From the NCBI RefSeq assembly GCF_016586165.1, contig NZ_BCPR01000017.1, positions 1 through 64,000 on the forward strand: a DNA stretch of 64,000 bases. The letters are read 5' to 3'. This document shows positions 45,043-53,631 of the stretch, piece after piece (within the stretch, counting starts at the first letter, position 1; the number at the start of each line of letters is the position of its first letter). Below the pieces are notes generated by a model that was not told the origin of the DNA, ran no database searches, and saw only the letters and a list, made by a program, of their open reading frames with translations. The position numbers and the translations under genes are program-made. This DNA comes from Dyella sp. EPa41. GTDB taxonomy: Bacteria > Pseudomonadota > Gammaproteobacteria > Xanthomonadales > Rhodanobacteraceae.

Positions 45043-46443
45043 TCAGCGAGCGCCCCGTCCGAACAACACCACTTCCACCGTCTGGATCAGGATCAACAGA
45101 TCCAGCAGCAGGTTGTGGTTTTTCACGTAGAACAGGTCGTACTTCAGTTTCTCGGCAGCCTCTTCGACGGTGGCGCCGTAGGGATAGCTGAGTTGGGCCC
45201 AGCCGGCCAGGCCCGGCTTGAGGCAGTGGCGAAGGTTGTAATAGCGAATCTTCGTGTCGAGATCGGCAACGAACTGCGGACGTTCCGGGCGTGGCCCGAC
45301 GATGCTCATGTCGCCCTTCAGCACGTTCCAAAGCTGCGGCAGCTCGTCGATGCGCAGCTTGCGGCTGATGCGGCCGACGCGCGTCACGCGGTCGTCGTTC
45401 TTGCTGGCCCAGCGGGCAATGCCGTCGCGCTCGGCATCGGTGCGCATGCTGCGGAACTTCAGCAACTTGAAGGTGCTTCCATGGGCGCCGACGCGCTCCT
45501 GGCGATACAGGATCGGCTGGCCGGCGCCGGATTCGATCCGGATCGCCAGCACCTCGACCAGCATCAACGGCCAGCACAGCAACAGCAGCAGGGAAGCCGC
45601 CACCAGATCGAAGCAACGCTTGCTCAGCTGGCGCAGCGGCGTGCCGTTGAAGCCACCGGAAAACACCAGCCAGGACGGATCGAGGAAGCTCAGCTGCAGC
45701 CGCCCAGACTCGCGTTCGAAGAACGAGGTGAGATCGGTGATGGTGATGCCCATCTGCCGGCACTCCAGCAGGTCATCCATGGGCAAGTGGCCGCGGCGGT
45801 CATCCACGCCCACCACCACTTCGTCGATCTGGTCGCGCGCGACGATCTCGCACAGCGAGAGGGACGTGCGGATGAGCTGCTCCTCCGGCACGGCCACCGT
45901 TTCGCGCGCATGCGGCACATAGCCCACCACGCAAAAGCCACGGCGATCGGTGCGGCGGCGCATCTGGTTGTGGATCTGCGATGCGCGCGTGCCGGCGCCA
46001 AGAATCAGCACGCGCCGCTTGAGCGCCTCGACCTCGACCAGCTGCAGGAACACGATGCGTATGCCGAGCACGAAGATGAAACCCAGCGTCAACGCGATGG
46101 CCAGCACGCCACGGCCCACGTAGGCCTGCGGCAGCACGTAGTAACCGATCACCAGCAACACGCCGCCAAGCACGAAAGCCACGGCCTGGCGGGCCATCAG
46201 GCCGAAACGGGTCATGCGCATGTGTGACTGGTACTGGCCCAACGCCACCATGCCGAACACGATGGCGGCAGCGAACACCAGCGCGCGTTCGGGCAGGTGC
46301 ACGGTGAACTCGGCGAGTTCATCCGCGTTGTGCCCGTAACGAAGGTACGTGGCGGTCGCCAGCGACATGGCGAGCAACAGCAGCTCGCACAGGCCAAGCA
46401 ACATCAGCCAGCGCACCGATTGCCGACGCAGGAAACGAAGCAT
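45043..46443 (-). CDS. Initiating phosphoglycosyl transferase (polyprenyl-phosphate sugar-1-P transferase)
   Basis: 466-residue polyisoprenyl-phosphate hexose-1-phosphate transferase that loads the first sugar of the EPS repeat onto undecaprenyl phosphate. Four to five N-terminal helices (about residues 10-125) precede a CoA-binding-like Rossmann region (VLILGAGTRASQIHN, about 145-270). The C-terminal catalytic domain has KRCFDLVAASLLLLLCWP, LYRQERVG, FKLLKFRSMRTDAE and DELPQLWNVLKGDMSIVGPRPERP. The layout matches the EpsB-type transferases of XrtA loci. ATG 46443 is preferred over 46476 because GGGGG precedes it. It is last in its operon, 126 bases after the phosphopantetheinyl transferase. 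Confidence 0.93.
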   Translation of the reverse strand: MLRFLRRQSVRWLMLLGLCELLLLAMSLATATYLRYGHNADELAEFTVHLPERALVFAAAIVFGMVALGQYQSHMRMTRFGLMARQAVAFVLGGVLLVIGYYVLPQAYVGRGVLAIALTLGFIFVLGIRIVFLQLVEVEALKRRVLILGAGTRASQIHNQMRRRTDRRGFCVVGYVPHARETVAVPEEQLIRTSLSLCEIVARDQIDEVVVGVDDRRGHLPMDDLLECRQMGITITDLTSFFERESGRLQLSFLDPSWLVFSGGFNGTPLRQLSKRCFDLVAASLLLLLCWPLMLVEVLAIRIESGAGQPILYRQERVGAHGSTFKLLKFRSMRTDAERDGIARWASKNDDRVTRVGRISRKLRIDELPQLWNVLKGDMSIVGPRPERPQFVADLDTKIRYYNLRHCLKPGLAGWAQLSYPYGATVEEAAEKLKYDLFYVKNHNLLLDLLILIQTVEVVLFGRGAR

Positions 46444-46569
46444 CCGAATCCCCCTTGCCCCCAAAGCCGAGTCCATTTAGCGCGGCGAAAGGCTAACGTG
46501 AAACTTTCAACGACGTCGATGCAACTTTGGGCAGATCGCCATGGCAGCCGTTCGGCTGTCTCAGGGGTG

Positions 46570-47343
46570 TTACATCACTGGCCGATCTTCAGATGCATCA
46601 CGCGCGCCGGTCATGATGTGCGTCGGCAGCCATTGCATGCGCACGCGGGTGATGGCTCGTGGCGCGGCCAGTGCGCCTGTCCAACCCGCGGGCAGCGCGA
46701 GCTGGCGCACGATGCACGCGGGCGATCCCGCGGCGATCGCGGGTGGCGATATCGATACGCCGGCGTCAGCACCGATGCTTGATGGCGCCACGAGAAGGCC
46801 CACGCCGAACGCCTTGAGCAAGGCTTCCTTGCGTGTCCACAGTGCAAGCATCGCATCGTCGCGCATGGCCTCGGGAAGCGACCGCAGTGCTTCGGCCTCT
46901 TCGGCGGTGCATACGACTTTGAGCAGATCCTGCATGCCCATGCGTGGCGGCGATTGTTCGATGTCGACGCCGATGCACCCGCCACGCGCGACGGCCACGG
47001 CGATCTTTCCGCCGCTGTGGCTGATGCTGGTCGCGTGGCCGGTTCCCGGCAGGCAGGGTTGTCCATGCGATGTGCTCGCTAATGAAACGTCCCGGGGCGA
47101 CACATCGAGCACTTCGGCAAGCACGAGGCGCCACATCGCGTGCGCCAGCACGTACTCATCGCGGTGTTGCGGCTGGCGAAAGCGGTGCGAACGTTCGCGC
47201 TCGGGCATCGACAACACGTCCATGGCCTCGTCGCGACAGGCCACGCAGTGCGCGCTGTCGAACAGCACGACCAGTGCTTCGTGTTCGCCGAGGCTCCACG
47301 AGCCGTCGTCGACAAGCATGCGCAGCGATGGAGGATCGCTCAT
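46570..47343 (-). CDS. Sfp-type 4'-phosphopantetheinyl transferase
   Basis: 257-residue Sfp/EntD-type enzyme that attaches phosphopantetheine from CoA to carrier domains. The signature motifs are SISHSGGKIAVAVA, GVDIEQ and WTRKEALLKAFG. Being of the Sfp type, it can activate the four T/ACP domains of the NRPS and PKS encoded 5 kb away, and this is the natural reason for its presence in the EPS locus. It lies between a GMC oxidoreductase and the sugar transferase. ATG 47367 is an alternative start; 47343 leaves room after the preceding gene. Confidence 0.92.
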   Translation of the reverse strand: MSDPPSLRMLVDDGSWSLGEHEALVVLFDSAHCVACRDEAMDVLSMPERERSHRFRQPQHRDEYVLAHAMWRLVLAEVLDVSPRDVSLASTSHGQPCLPGTGHATSISHSGGKIAVAVARGGCIGVDIEQSPPRMGMQDLLKVVCTAEEAEALRSLPEAMRDDAMLALWTRKEALLKAFGVGLLVAPSSIGADAGVSISPPAIAAGSPACIVRQLALPAGWTGALAAPRAITRVRMQWLPTHIMTGARDASEDRPVM

Positions 47344-47379
47344 GGCATGTCCGGTCGCCGCTGCCATGCAGGCCCGCGC

Positions 47380-49053
47380 CTACAGCAAGCCGGAGCTCGC
47401 GCAGGTGGCCAGCAGGCAACGCAGTTCGTCGGCCAGGCGCATGCTCAACGCCACGATGGTGAAGGTGGGGAACGCCCAGCCACCGGTGGGAAAGACCGAG
47501 CTTCCGGCGATATGCAGGTTGTCCATGCCATGCACCTTGCACCTGGCGTCCACCACGCCCGTGCCCGGGTGGTCGGACATTCGCGTGGTGCCCATGTGGT
47601 GCGCCGTGCCGTGCACCTGCGGCCTGGCGTTGCCCTGTTCCTCCAGCCACGGCTCGAGCTCGAAATGGCCTTTGCCGGCGCTCGCGATTTCTTCGCCGAA
47701 CACGCGTGCCGACGAACGATAGGTTTCGTGGTCGAGCGCGGTCAGCCGCCAGTCGACCTTCACCTTGCGCTGGCCGAACGCATCCACGTCCTGGCCCAAG
47801 GTGATGCGGCTGTCGGGATTGGGGGCTTGCTCGAAGTAACCGACCAGGTCCACATGGCTGTTGGCCACGGTAGGGCGGTCGGTGAGCTTGTGCACGCAGG
47901 CGCGCGCGAGATCGCCTACGCCGAGGCCCAGTTTCAATGCCGTGAGGCCGAGGTTGTCCGGCGCGGTGATGACATGGCCCACCGGAGCATTGCGCAGCGC
48001 CTCGGACAGACGCGCCTCGAGCAGCGCATTCTCGTCCGGCACGGTGTTGCGCAGGGCCGTCTTCAGTTCGCGCAGCGCGCGTATGCCCCGCGGCAGCGGG
48101 CCTTCCACGCCGAAGGGGTGCACGCGGCCATTGAGTACGCGATGCCTCCGCTGGAACTGCGGTGAAAGCGCGATCTCGGGAAAGGCTGGCGGCGCGCCCT
48201 TGATGCGCCGCCGTTCATAGGGGCGCGTGATGCGATGCGGTGCTTTCGCGGTCAACGTGCCGAGCTTGCCGCTGGGATGGTCCATGAAATAACGGCCGAC
48301 CACGTCGTGCTGGTTGCCCAGGCCCTCAGGCATGACGGAATTGGACAGCAACAACAGGCGCGCATTCTCGATACCGCCGCAGGCGAGTACGTAGTGGCGC
48401 GCGCGCACGACGCATCGCGCACCGCTGAGGGCGCCGATATGCGCCTCGCGCACGCGCCTGCCGTCTGCACTGGCCTTCAGCTCAAGCAAGTTGCCGTGCA
48501 GGAGCACCGTGATGTTGCCCGCGCGCTCAAGCTCGGTCCGGTACGCATCGCCGAACAGGATGGGGCTGCGCGCGAAGAACTGGTTGACCAGCTTGTCCTC
48601 GTCGAACCGAAGCGAGGCGTGGAACGGCGGTTCGGCAAAGGAACCATCGGCCAGGTCGAGGGCGCCGATCCGGCAGTATTCGCGTGCCCGCCGGTAGAAC
48701 GGTTCCAGTTCGGCATAGTCGATGGGCCAACCGCTGTGCGGCACCCATTCGCGCCGCTCCAGGTCCTGCCGGCCGAGCGGAATGCAACCGCCGCCCCACA
48801 GGTTGCAACTGCCGCCGAACACCCGCATGCGCGACGTGCCCGGATCGAACTCCAGATCGCCGGCAGAGCTGCCTTCGTACAACGCCTGGTTGCGGTCTTC
48901 TCCGCCCAGTCCGCCGCTTTCGATGAGGCAGACGTTGAAGCGCGTACCGAGGAAGGCGCGGGCAATGGCGATGCCGGCGGCACCGCCGCCGACAATGCAC
49001 AAGTCCGCGTCCACGTCGACGGGGTGCCCCCCGTGCAGGTAGTCGATGATCAC
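47380..49053 (-). CDS. GMC-family FAD oxidoreductase
   Basis: 557-residue flavoprotein of the glucose-methanol-choline family. The FAD dinucleotide fold is LCIVGGGAAGIAIARAF at the N-terminus, with GGSCNLWGGGCIPLG (flavin loop) and the C-terminal GTAHHMGTTRMS and GSSVFPTGGWAFPTFTIVAL. The HHMGTTRM His is a likely catalytic base. Substrates in the family are alcohols, sugars or amino alcohols; a sugar or the peptide product are both possible here. It follows the epimerase gene after 104 bases and precedes the phosphopantetheinyl transferase. Confidence 0.88.
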   Translation of the reverse strand: MIIDYLHGGHPVDVDADLCIVGGGAAGIAIARAFLGTRFNVCLIESGGLGGEDRNQALYEGSSAGDLEFDPGTSRMRVFGGSCNLWGGGCIPLGRQDLERREWVPHSGWPIDYAELEPFYRRAREYCRIGALDLADGSFAEPPFHASLRFDEDKLVNQFFARSPILFGDAYRTELERAGNITVLLHGNLLELKASADGRRVREAHIGALSGARCVVRARHYVLACGGIENARLLLLSNSVMPEGLGNQHDVVGRYFMDHPSGKLGTLTAKAPHRITRPYERRRIKGAPPAFPEIALSPQFQRRHRVLNGRVHPFGVEGPLPRGIRALRELKTALRNTVPDENALLEARLSEALRNAPVGHVITAPDNLGLTALKLGLGVGDLARACVHKLTDRPTVANSHVDLVGYFEQAPNPDSRITLGQDVDAFGQRKVKVDWRLTALDHETYRSSARVFGEEIASAGKGHFELEPWLEEQGNARPQVHGTAHHMGTTRMSDHPGTGVVDARCKVHGMDNLHIAGSSVFPTGGWAFPTFTIVALSMRLADELRCLLATCASSGLL

Positions 49054-49157
49054 GCCACTCCCCTAGCAATCCACGTAGGCCAACGTCCTGTCGCGACGTG
49101 GATCGGGTCGGTGGCGTTTCGGTCAGTCGGTCCGGACCAACGCTTGGCCTGTGCCAA

Positions 49158-50168
49158 TCACACGCGGTAGTACTCTCGGTACCAGCGTACAAAGTTGGCC
49201 ACGCCCGTTTCTACCGACACCTGCGGCCTATAGCCAACGGCCTGTATCAGGTCGGTTACATCGGCTTCGGTATCCGGCACGTCGCCGGCCTGCAGGGGAA
49301 GCAGCTCCATCGTGGCCTTGCGCCCCAGGCACTGCTCGAGCACCTCGATGTACCGCAGCAGTTCCACCGGCCGCTCGTTGCCGATGTTGAAAAGCCGGAA
49401 CGGCGCGACGCCGCTCACCGCCGGATCGGGCGCATTGCTGTCCCACGTCGTGTCGATCGATGGCACCTTGTCCAGCGTGCGGATCACGCCCTCGACGATG
49501 TCGTCCACGTAGGTAAAGCTGCGCTTGTGCTTGCCGTGGTTGAACACGCGGATCGGTTCGCCGGCGAGGATCGCCTTGGTGAACAGGAACAGCGCCATGT
49601 CCGGGCGGCCCCACGGACCATATACCGTGAAGAAGCGCAGGCCGGTGCAGGGAATGCCATACAGGTGCGCGTAGCTGTGCGCCATCTGCTCGTTGGCCTT
49701 CTTCGTCGCGGCATACAGCGTGAGCGGATGCTCCGCCGACCGGTGCTCGGAAAACGGCATCGCCGTGTTCGCGCCATATACCGAGCTGGTGGAAGCGAAC
49801 ACGAGATGCTCGACGCCGTGGTGGCGGCAGCCTTCGAGTACGTGCAGGAAGCCCGTCACGTTGCTGCTGGTGTAGACGTGCGGATTCTCCGCGGCATAAC
49901 GCACGCCCGCCTGCGCGGCCAGGTTCACCACGCGCTGCGGGCGATGTTCCGCGAACGCGCGCTCCATCGCGGCGCGGTCGGCAAGGTCCGCGTGGATGTG
50001 GGTATAGCCGGGGCGATCCGCGAAGCGCGCCAGGCGCGCCTTCTTCAGGTTGACGTCGTAGTAATCGTTGAGGTTGTCGAGTCCGACAACTTCGTCGCCG
50101 CGCGCCAGCAGGCGTTCGGCGACGTGGGAGCCGATGAATCCGGCGGTACCGGTAACCAACACTTTCAT
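49158..50168 (-). CDS. UDP-uronate 4-epimerase-type SDR
   Basis: 336-residue extended SDR. It shows [16 protein letters not shown] (NAD), [14 protein letters not shown], Ser in FASTSSVYG, Tyr-x-x-x-Lys in YAATKKANE and [17 protein letters not shown]. These, with the [19 protein letters not shown] tail, are typical of UDP-glucuronate 4-epimerases and their N-acetyl relatives (LspL, WbpP/TviC). It should turn UDP-glucuronate into UDP-galacturonate or the N-acetylhexosaminuronate equivalents. It lies 16 bases after the dehydrogenase that makes the likely substrate. Confidence 0.9.
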   Translation of the reverse strand: MKVLVTGTAGFIGSHVAERLLARGDEVVGLDNLNDYYDVNLKKARLARFADRPGYTHIHADLADRAAMERAFAEHRPQRVVNLAAQAGVRYAAENPHVYTSSNVTGFLHVLEGCRHHGVEHLVFASTSSVYGANTAMPFSEHRSAEHPLTLYAATKKANEQMAHSYAHLYGIPCTGLRFFTVYGPWGRPDMALFLFTKAILAGEPIRVFNHGKHKRSFTYVDDIVEGVIRTLDKVPSIDTTWDSNAPDPAVSGVAPFRLFNIGNERPVELLRYIEVLEQCLGRKATMELLPLQAGDVPDTEADVTDLIQAVGYRPQVSVETGVANFVRWYREYYRV

Positions 50169-50184
50169 GGCGTGTCCCTGGAGT

Positions 50185-51462
50185 TCAAAGTCGACCGTCG
50201 ACGGCGTCGCGCGGCAGCACGTATTTTACGTCGTACACCACCGAGTCCGGCTTGCCGTAGCCACGGATGCCGTCGACGCCAAGTTCGATGAACTGCCGGT
50301 GGCCCACGGCCACGATCACGGCGTCATAATCGCCGGGAACAGGGGACGCGACCGGCGAGAGCGCGTACTCGTGCTCGGCCTCGTCGGCATTGATCCACGG
50401 GTCATGCACGTCCACCTGTGCGTTGTACGCGTGCAGCGCATGCACGATGTCCACCACGCGGGTGTTGCGCAGGTCGGGGCAGTTTTCCTTGAAGGCGAGG
50501 CCCAGCACCAGCACGCGCGCGCGCACCGGGTTGATGCCCTTGCGCACCATCAGGCGGATCACTTCGTTGGCGACGTAGACACCCATGCCGTCATTGGTGC
50601 GCCGGCCCGCCAGGATGACGTCGGGGTGGTGCCCCACCTCCTGCGCCTTGTGGGTCAGGTAGTAGGGATCCACGCCGATGCAGTGGCCGCCGACCAGGCC
50701 CGGGCGAAAGGGCAGGAAGTTCCACTTGGTGCCGGCCGCCTGCAGCACTTCCAGCGTATCGATGCCGAGCTTGTTGAACAGGATCGAGAGATCGTTCACC
50801 AGCGCGATGTTGAGGTCGCGCTGCGTGTTTTCGATGACCTTGGCCGCCTCGGCCACCTTCAGCGAGCTGGCCTTGTGCGTGCCGGCCGTAATGATCGAGC
50901 CGTAGAGGCGGTCGACGAAATCGGCGGCCTCGGGCGTGGAGCCGGACGTGACCTTGAGGATGCTGGTGACGCGATGCTGCTTGTCGCCCGGGTTGATGCG
51001 CTCGGGGCTGTATCCGGCGAAGAAATCGCGGTTGAACACCAGGCCCGAACCCTTTTCCAGGATGGGCACGCAGACTTCTTCCGTGCAGCCCGGATACACC
51101 GTCGATTCGTACACCACGGTGTCGCCGCGCTTGAGCACTTTGGACAGTGCCTCGCTCGCGCGGACCAGCGGCGTGAGGTCGGGGCGCTTGGCCGAGTCGA
51201 TCGGCGTGGGCACCGTGACGATATAGACATTTCGGTCGGCGAGATCCGCCAGTTCACTGCTGAAGCGCAATCGGCCGGCCTCGGCCAGCTCCTCGCTGTT
51301 GACCTCAAGGGTACTGTCGCGCCCCCCGCGCAGTTCATCGATGCGTGCCCGGTTGATGTCGAAACCGACGGTGTCATAGCGCTTGCCAAACTCGACGGCC
51401 AGAGGAAGGCCGACGTAACCGAGGCCGATGATGGCGAGCTTGGTGTCTTCCAGATGCTGCAT
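50185..51462 (-). CDS. Nucleotide-sugar dehydrogenase (UDP-GlcNAc/GalNAc or UDP-Glc 6-dehydrogenase)
   Basis: 425-residue NAD-dependent nucleotide-sugar dehydrogenase that oxidises C6 of the sugar to a carboxylate in two steps. NAD motif [16 protein letters not shown], catalytic Cys in [19 protein letters not shown], and a C-terminal [20 protein letters not shown] segment are clear. The [14 protein letters not shown] form is that of the TviB/WbpO/WbpA group, which acts on UDP-N-acetylhexosamine, more than of Ugd. With the epimerase downstream it supplies an acidic sugar for the EPS. ATG 51462 is chosen with AGGAA before it. It starts the minus-strand sugar-nucleotide operon. Confidence 0.9.
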   Translation of the reverse strand: MQHLEDTKLAIIGLGYVGLPLAVEFGKRYDTVGFDINRARIDELRGGRDSTLEVNSEELAEAGRLRFSSELADLADRNVYIVTVPTPIDSAKRPDLTPLVRASEALSKVLKRGDTVVYESTVYPGCTEEVCVPILEKGSGLVFNRDFFAGYSPERINPGDKQHRVTSILKVTSGSTPEAADFVDRLYGSIITAGTHKASSLKVAEAAKVIENTQRDLNIALVNDLSILFNKLGIDTLEVLQAAGTKWNFLPFRPGLVGGHCIGVDPYYLTHKAQEVGHHPDVILAGRRTNDGMGVYVANEVIRLMVRKGINPVRARVLVLGLAFKENCPDLRNTRVVDIVHALHAYNAQVDVHDPWINADEAEHEYALSPVASPVPGDYDAVIVAVGHRQFIELGVDGIRGYGKPDSVVYDVKYVLPRDAVDGRL

Positions 51463-51976
51463 GCGGGGTTCCTGCTGTCTGGTGTGAAGAGGCACAGAGC
51501 CGGCCGGCAGGCTATCCGATGGATTGCCCGATTTGGATGACGAAAACTCCGTGCCCCTGCGCTTCACAGGCTTCATTGCCTGTCGAAGAAGCCCACGCGA
51601 GTGAAGTGCGCGGGCAACGCAAGGCTAGCAGGGTCGTCTTCCTTTTCAGCTAGGCCAGAGGTTGCTTACCCAATGGAGGATGCCGGTCAAAAGGCGTGTT
51701 GGGATGAACGGGGCCTGCATGCGGTGGCTTCGACGCGATCACCGCAGTCGGATCAGTTCGCTCGGGTGGATGGGAAAAAGCGGTTGGGCGCCGTTTTACC
51801 CACGCATGGGGCAGGCTTGTTGTTGAGAATTGTTCTCACTAAAACTATCTTGTTCGGGCTACATGGCATCCCGTCCCGACGAATCGATCAGAACCCATGC
51901 TCCCGCACAACCCTGGAGTCCTCGACGCCGATGCGTGGGCGTCGCAGCCAGCAGCTCAGGCAGGCGCCGCGATCCG
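51463..51976. other. Intergenic region right of the EPS locus
   Basis: This stretch of about 510 bases lies between the divergent nucleotide-sugar dehydrogenase and Sel1 genes. It holds a plausible plus-strand promoter with a Fur-like palindrome (51823-51851), listed separately. I see no clear promoter for the minus-strand operon, although AGGAA lies before its start. The right part may code if the Sel1 gene starts at ATG 51863. Confidence 0.45.
51823..51851 (+). promoter_or_regulatory. Promoter with Fur-box-like palindrome
   Basis: TTGAGA (51823-51828) and TATCTT (51846-51851) are spaced by exactly 17 bases. Across the -35 and spacer lies TGAGAAT-T-GTTCTCA (51824-51838), a 7-1-7 palindrome with one mismatch that resembles Fur boxes (TGATAAT-N-ATTATCA; real sites often have TGAGAAT). 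If used, the transcript begins near 51858, just before or within the candidate 5' end of the Sel1 gene. Confidence 0.4.
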
Positions 51977-52783
51977 ATGTGGCGACGGCATGCGCTCGGC
52001 GGCGCGATGGCAGGCGGTGCGGATGCCCGCCGCGGACAACCTGGGGTACGCGTGGCCGGCAACGTGATTTGCGCGCCGGTTGCGGGACGCACCGACGAAT
52101 GCCTCCAGTTGCTGAGGACCGATCCTGTACGCCTGCACGCCACCCTGTTGACCCAGGCGCTGGCCGGTGATGCCGGCTCGCAGTTGGGCGTGGCGCAGAT
52201 GTACCTGGAGGGCATTGGTTGCGAGCGCAACACGGGCGAGGCGCTGTACTGGTTCCAACGTGCGGCCCACCAGGGCGACGCCATGTCGATGAACATGCTG
52301 GGACGCATCCACGAGAACGGCCGCGGCGTAGCGGTCAACCATGAGCTGGCGGCCGTGTGGTATCGCGAAGCCGCCGAGCATGGATCGGACTGGGGCATGT
52401 ACAACTTCGCCCATGTGCTGGCCAACGGTCGTGGCGTGAAAGCCAACCGCGCCGAGGCATTCCGCTGGTTTGGGCAGGCGGCCGAAGCGGGGCATGCGCG
52501 CGCGATGCATTGCCTTGGGCAGTACTACGAATACGGCTGGGAAACCGCGCCGGACATCGAGCGCGCGCATGCGCTCTATCGCGCCTCGGCGGAGAAGGGC
52601 GATTACCGTGGCAAATGCAGTTGGGCCTTGGTGCTGACCGAGCGCGGGCATATCGGGCAGGCATGCGCGCTGTTGCGATCCGCCATGGAGGCAGCGCCCG
52701 CCTATTTCGTTGAAGCCCTGCGCAACGACCTGCGCCAGTCGCCCCATTTGCCGCTGCGCGCCCTGGCCGGGCACGCCGCGTGA
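51977..52783 (+). CDS. Sel1-repeat protein
   Basis: 268-residue protein (from ATG 51977) built of Sel1-like (SLR) repeats, helical pairs related to TPRs that mediate protein-protein contacts. Repeats run from about residue 65 onward: LGVAQMYLEGIGCERNTGEA, then LGRIHENGRGVAVNHELA, then FAHVLANGRGVKANRAEA, then LGQYYEYGWETAPDIERA. No signal peptide is visible. The start is uncertain: ATG 51863 would be almost leaderless after the proposed promoter, and GTG 52052 has a GGGG ribosome site. The sequence before GTG 52052 is basic and low in complexity, so it may not be coding. It may be unrelated to the EPS locus. Confidence 0.75.
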   Translation: MWRRHALGGAMAGGADARRGQPGVRVAGNVICAPVAGRTDECLQLLRTDPVRLHATLLTQALAGDAGSQLGVAQMYLEGIGCERNTGEALYWFQRAAHQGDAMSMNMLGRIHENGRGVAVNHELAAVWYREAAEHGSDWGMYNFAHVLANGRGVKANRAEAFRWFGQAAEAGHARAMHCLGQYYEYGWETAPDIERAHALYRASAEKGDYRGKCSWALVLTERGHIGQACALLRSAMEAAPAYFVEALRNDLRQSPHLPLRALAGHAA

Positions 52784-52844
52784 GAGCGCACCCGGTACGC
52801 GACCGGGGGCGCGCGTGCTTCATCGCCTGGTTCGACGGGAAACT

Positions 52845-53480
52845 TCAGGACCAATCGCTGTCGTCGAAGCCACCGTCGCTGTTGTCGTTGAAATCGTCCG
52901 TCGAGGCAAAGTCGCGATCGTCGCGGCCCGACGATCGATCGTGGTCGTCGTCGTAGTAGTTGTTGTTCTCGGTGATGTTCTCGATGACGGTCTGTTGTCC
53001 GCCGCCCAGGAAGCCTCCACCGTGATGGCCTCCCATCAGGCTTTCGATACCCTCGAACAGGAACATGCCGCCGGCCACGCCCGCGGCGGTGGTGGCAGCC
53101 TGCGAAAGGAAGCTTGGTGCGGCTGGCGGTTGCGCCGGGGCGCCGCCGAACAGGCGCTCGCGCCAACCGGGTGCCGCGGCGGGCGCCTGGGGCGGGTAGG
53201 GCGTCGTCGTCGCGCCCCAGGCCGGCTGCTGGCTCCCGAGGAAGCTGCCGCCACCCTGCTGCGAGCCCACCTGTGACTGCAGCTGTGCGATCTGCGCCTT
53301 GGCGTTTTCCAACGCCTGTTGCTGCAACAGGCTGCGCTGCACCAGCAGGTAGAGCGCATCGGGCTGGCCGGCAAGCCGCTGTCGGATCAAGGCGTCGGCC
53401 TGCGGATCCTTCGCCACGCCGCCGGCGCTGACCAGGCGCTGGAGAAAATCTTCAAGTAGTTGTTGTTCCTGCGGTGTCAT
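52845..53480 (-). CDS. DUF2076 family protein
   Basis: 211-residue protein of the DUF2076 family, whose members open MTPQEQQLLEDF as here. A short helical N-terminal part (about 1-75) with a Gln-rich coiled segment (LQQQALENAKAQIAQLQSQV) is followed by a Pro/Ala/Gly-rich linker, a hydrophobic Ala/Gly patch (AATTAAGVAGGMFLFEGI), and an Asp/Asn-rich tail ending DDFNDNSDGGFDDSDWS. Family members are thought to be periplasmic or envelope-associated, but function is unknown. Start ATG 53480 is chosen by the family opening; ATG 53501 and 53516 are possible. Confidence 0.82.
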   Translation of the reverse strand: MTPQEQQLLEDFLQRLVSAGGVAKDPQADALIRQRLAGQPDALYLLVQRSLLQQQALENAKAQIAQLQSQVGSQQGGGSFLGSQQPAWGATTTPYPPQAPAAAPGWRERLFGGAPAQPPAAPSFLSQAATTAAGVAGGMFLFEGIESLMGGHHGGGFLGGGQQTVIENITENNNYYDDDHDRSSGRDDRDFASTDDFNDNSDGGFDDSDWS

Positions 53481-53631
53481 GACTTGCGAAATCTCCGGCA
53501 TGGATGAGGAGCCCACCTTCGCGCGCGATGCGCAAGGCGTGCAGTGCCGGAAGTGTGCCCATGTGGGGTGACATCAAGGGCGCAGGGTTTTTCGTTTGCC
53601 TGGCAGTCAGCCAGTTCTCACGGCCGATGCT

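Noticed and set aside
51484-51500. TGTG-N6-CACA in the region upstream of the nucleotide-sugar dehydrogenase, near CRP-site form
   Set aside because: Spacing is two bases short of the CRP consensus and the inner positions do not match.
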